Assembly: GCA_030428695.1 (NCBI GenBank)
Contig: JAUIEM010000253.1
Coordinates: 1-14,604 of the forward strand
DNA: 14,604 nucleotides
Direction of reading: 5' to 3'
DNA from: a bacterium
Lineage (GTDB): Bacteria > Planctomycetota > J058 > JAJDCP01
Positions within the stretch are counted from its first letter, which is position 1. The number at the start of each line of letters is the position of its first letter. A program made the position numbers and the translations under genes. Positions 14,159 to 14,604 of the stretch are shown piece by piece. The notes under the pieces were generated by a model, which ran no database searches, was not told the DNA's origin, and saw only the letters and a list, made by a program, of their open reading frames with translations.

Positions 14159-14604
14159 ATGTCCCGCACGCCTCTTCTGCTGTCGCTGCTCGCCTTCGCC
14201 CTCGTCCCCCTTCAGGCCGACGAGCCAGCCCTCGACCTGCGGGGACGGATCGAACGCAAGACCAGCCAGAGCTTCCAGCTCCCCGCCGAGCGCAAGGGGA
14301 TGTGGCACATCAGCCTCGAGGGCGACACCGACGGCGTCGACCTCGACCTGACCGCGCGGAACGGCGAGGAGCGCTGGCGCAGCCGCGGGAAGAAGGCCTC
14401 CGAGCAGCTGTTCGTGCCGAGCCGGCGGCCCGTCGAGGTCGTCGTCGAGCACTACCGCGGCGGCGCCTCGGGCTTCCGCCTGGTCGCGACCCACGTCTCC
14501 CCGGACAGCAAGCTGCGCGGCGGCAAGGAGCAGAGCGGCGCCCTCGACGCGACGGGCGACGCCTTCGCCCTGCACGAGCTGACCGGCTCGCGCAAGCGCT
14601 ACTT
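14159..14604 (+). CDS. Exported protein with PPC-like beta-sandwich domain, N-terminal part
   Basis: The first 148 residues of a gene running off the right edge are present. The ATG has GGGAGG six bases upstream. Residues 1-20 are a signal peptide: a short polar start with Arg3, a hydrophobic core LLLSLLAFALV, and likely cleavage after LQA (18-20). The mature part, beginning DEPALDLRGRIERKTSQSF, resembles the bacterial pre-peptidase C-terminal (PPC) domain: a strand with an S-F-Q-L segment, a G-D-T-D-G-V-D-L-D-L core, and a closing G-G-A-S-G-F-R-L strand. After about residue 118 a second similar unit (SGALDATGDAFALHEL) seems to begin. PPC domains are common in secreted planctomycete proteins, often with peptidases. 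Full length and catalytic function are not visible. I recognise no gene name. Confidence 0.8.
   Translation, partial: MSRTPLLLSLLAFALVPLQADEPALDLRGRIERKTSQSFQLPAERKGMWHISLEGDTDGVDLDLTARNGEERWRSRGKKASEQLFVPSRRPVEVVVEHYRGGASGFRLVATHVSPDSKLRGGKEQSGALDATGDAFALHELTGSRKRY

Noticed and set aside
1..14604. tRNA, rRNA, insertion sequence, phage or toxin-antitoxin genes
   Set aside because: I looked for cloverleaf-like segments, transposase motifs and short paired genes and saw none that held up.

Overview
The window is very GC-rich (about 70% or more by eye). It reads as chromosomal DNA from a bacterium with many Hanks-type Ser/Thr kinases. The kinase style fits Planctomycetota best: GxGGMG loops, a DWG variant of the DFG motif, TPR- and pentapeptide-fused kinases, and a PPC-like exported protein. 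Myxococcota is the main alternative. This assignment is an inference from protein style only. No rRNA, tRNA, CRISPR array, insertion sequence or integrase was seen.

Layout. Positions 1-394 (-) hold the N-terminal part of a Ser/Thr kinase running off the left edge. A 609-bp divergent spacer (395-1003) carries a degenerate tandem repeat with an 80-bp unit, a purine-rich tract, a 15-bp inverted repeat and a promoter candidate for each flanking gene. At 1004-5386 (+) is a 1460-aa kinase with one membrane segment and a roughly 1000-residue TPR-like C-terminus. At 5559-8042 (+) is a soluble kinase fused to 22 unbroken pentapeptide repeats and then HEAT-like repeats. It overlaps tail-to-tail by 14 bp with a short tail-anchored kinase (8029-8991, -) whose nucleotide loop lacks glycines. 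Upstream of that, also on the minus strand, are a dTDP-4-dehydrorhamnose reductase (rfbD/rmlD, 9067-9939) and, overlapping it by 8 bp, an FHA / four-cysteine / pseudokinase protein (9932-11116).

The right third is of another kind: tsaB (11306-11995, +), an AraC-family regulator (12071-12967, +), an AKR13-like aldo/keto reductase (12974-13969, -), and the start of an exported PPC-like protein (14159 to the edge, +).

How it may work together. Five kinase-fold proteins in 11 kb carry different accessory modules (TPR, pentapeptide plus HEAT, FHA plus zinc ribbon, bare membrane anchor). This suggests a signalling island in which the FHA pseudokinase could read phosphothreonine made by a neighbour; that partnership is inference. 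The rfbD gene is translationally tied to the pseudokinase, which hints at a link to cell-surface sugar.

The most concrete new regulatory signal is a 27-bp site with 22 identities. It occurs once upstream of the AraC gene (11999-12025) and once upstream of the aldo/keto reductase (14027-14053). Each copy contains two GATCCT-like half-sites 21 bp apart, the spacing expected of an AraC-family operator. The AraC gene itself has a TATGAT box placed so that its mRNA could be leaderless.
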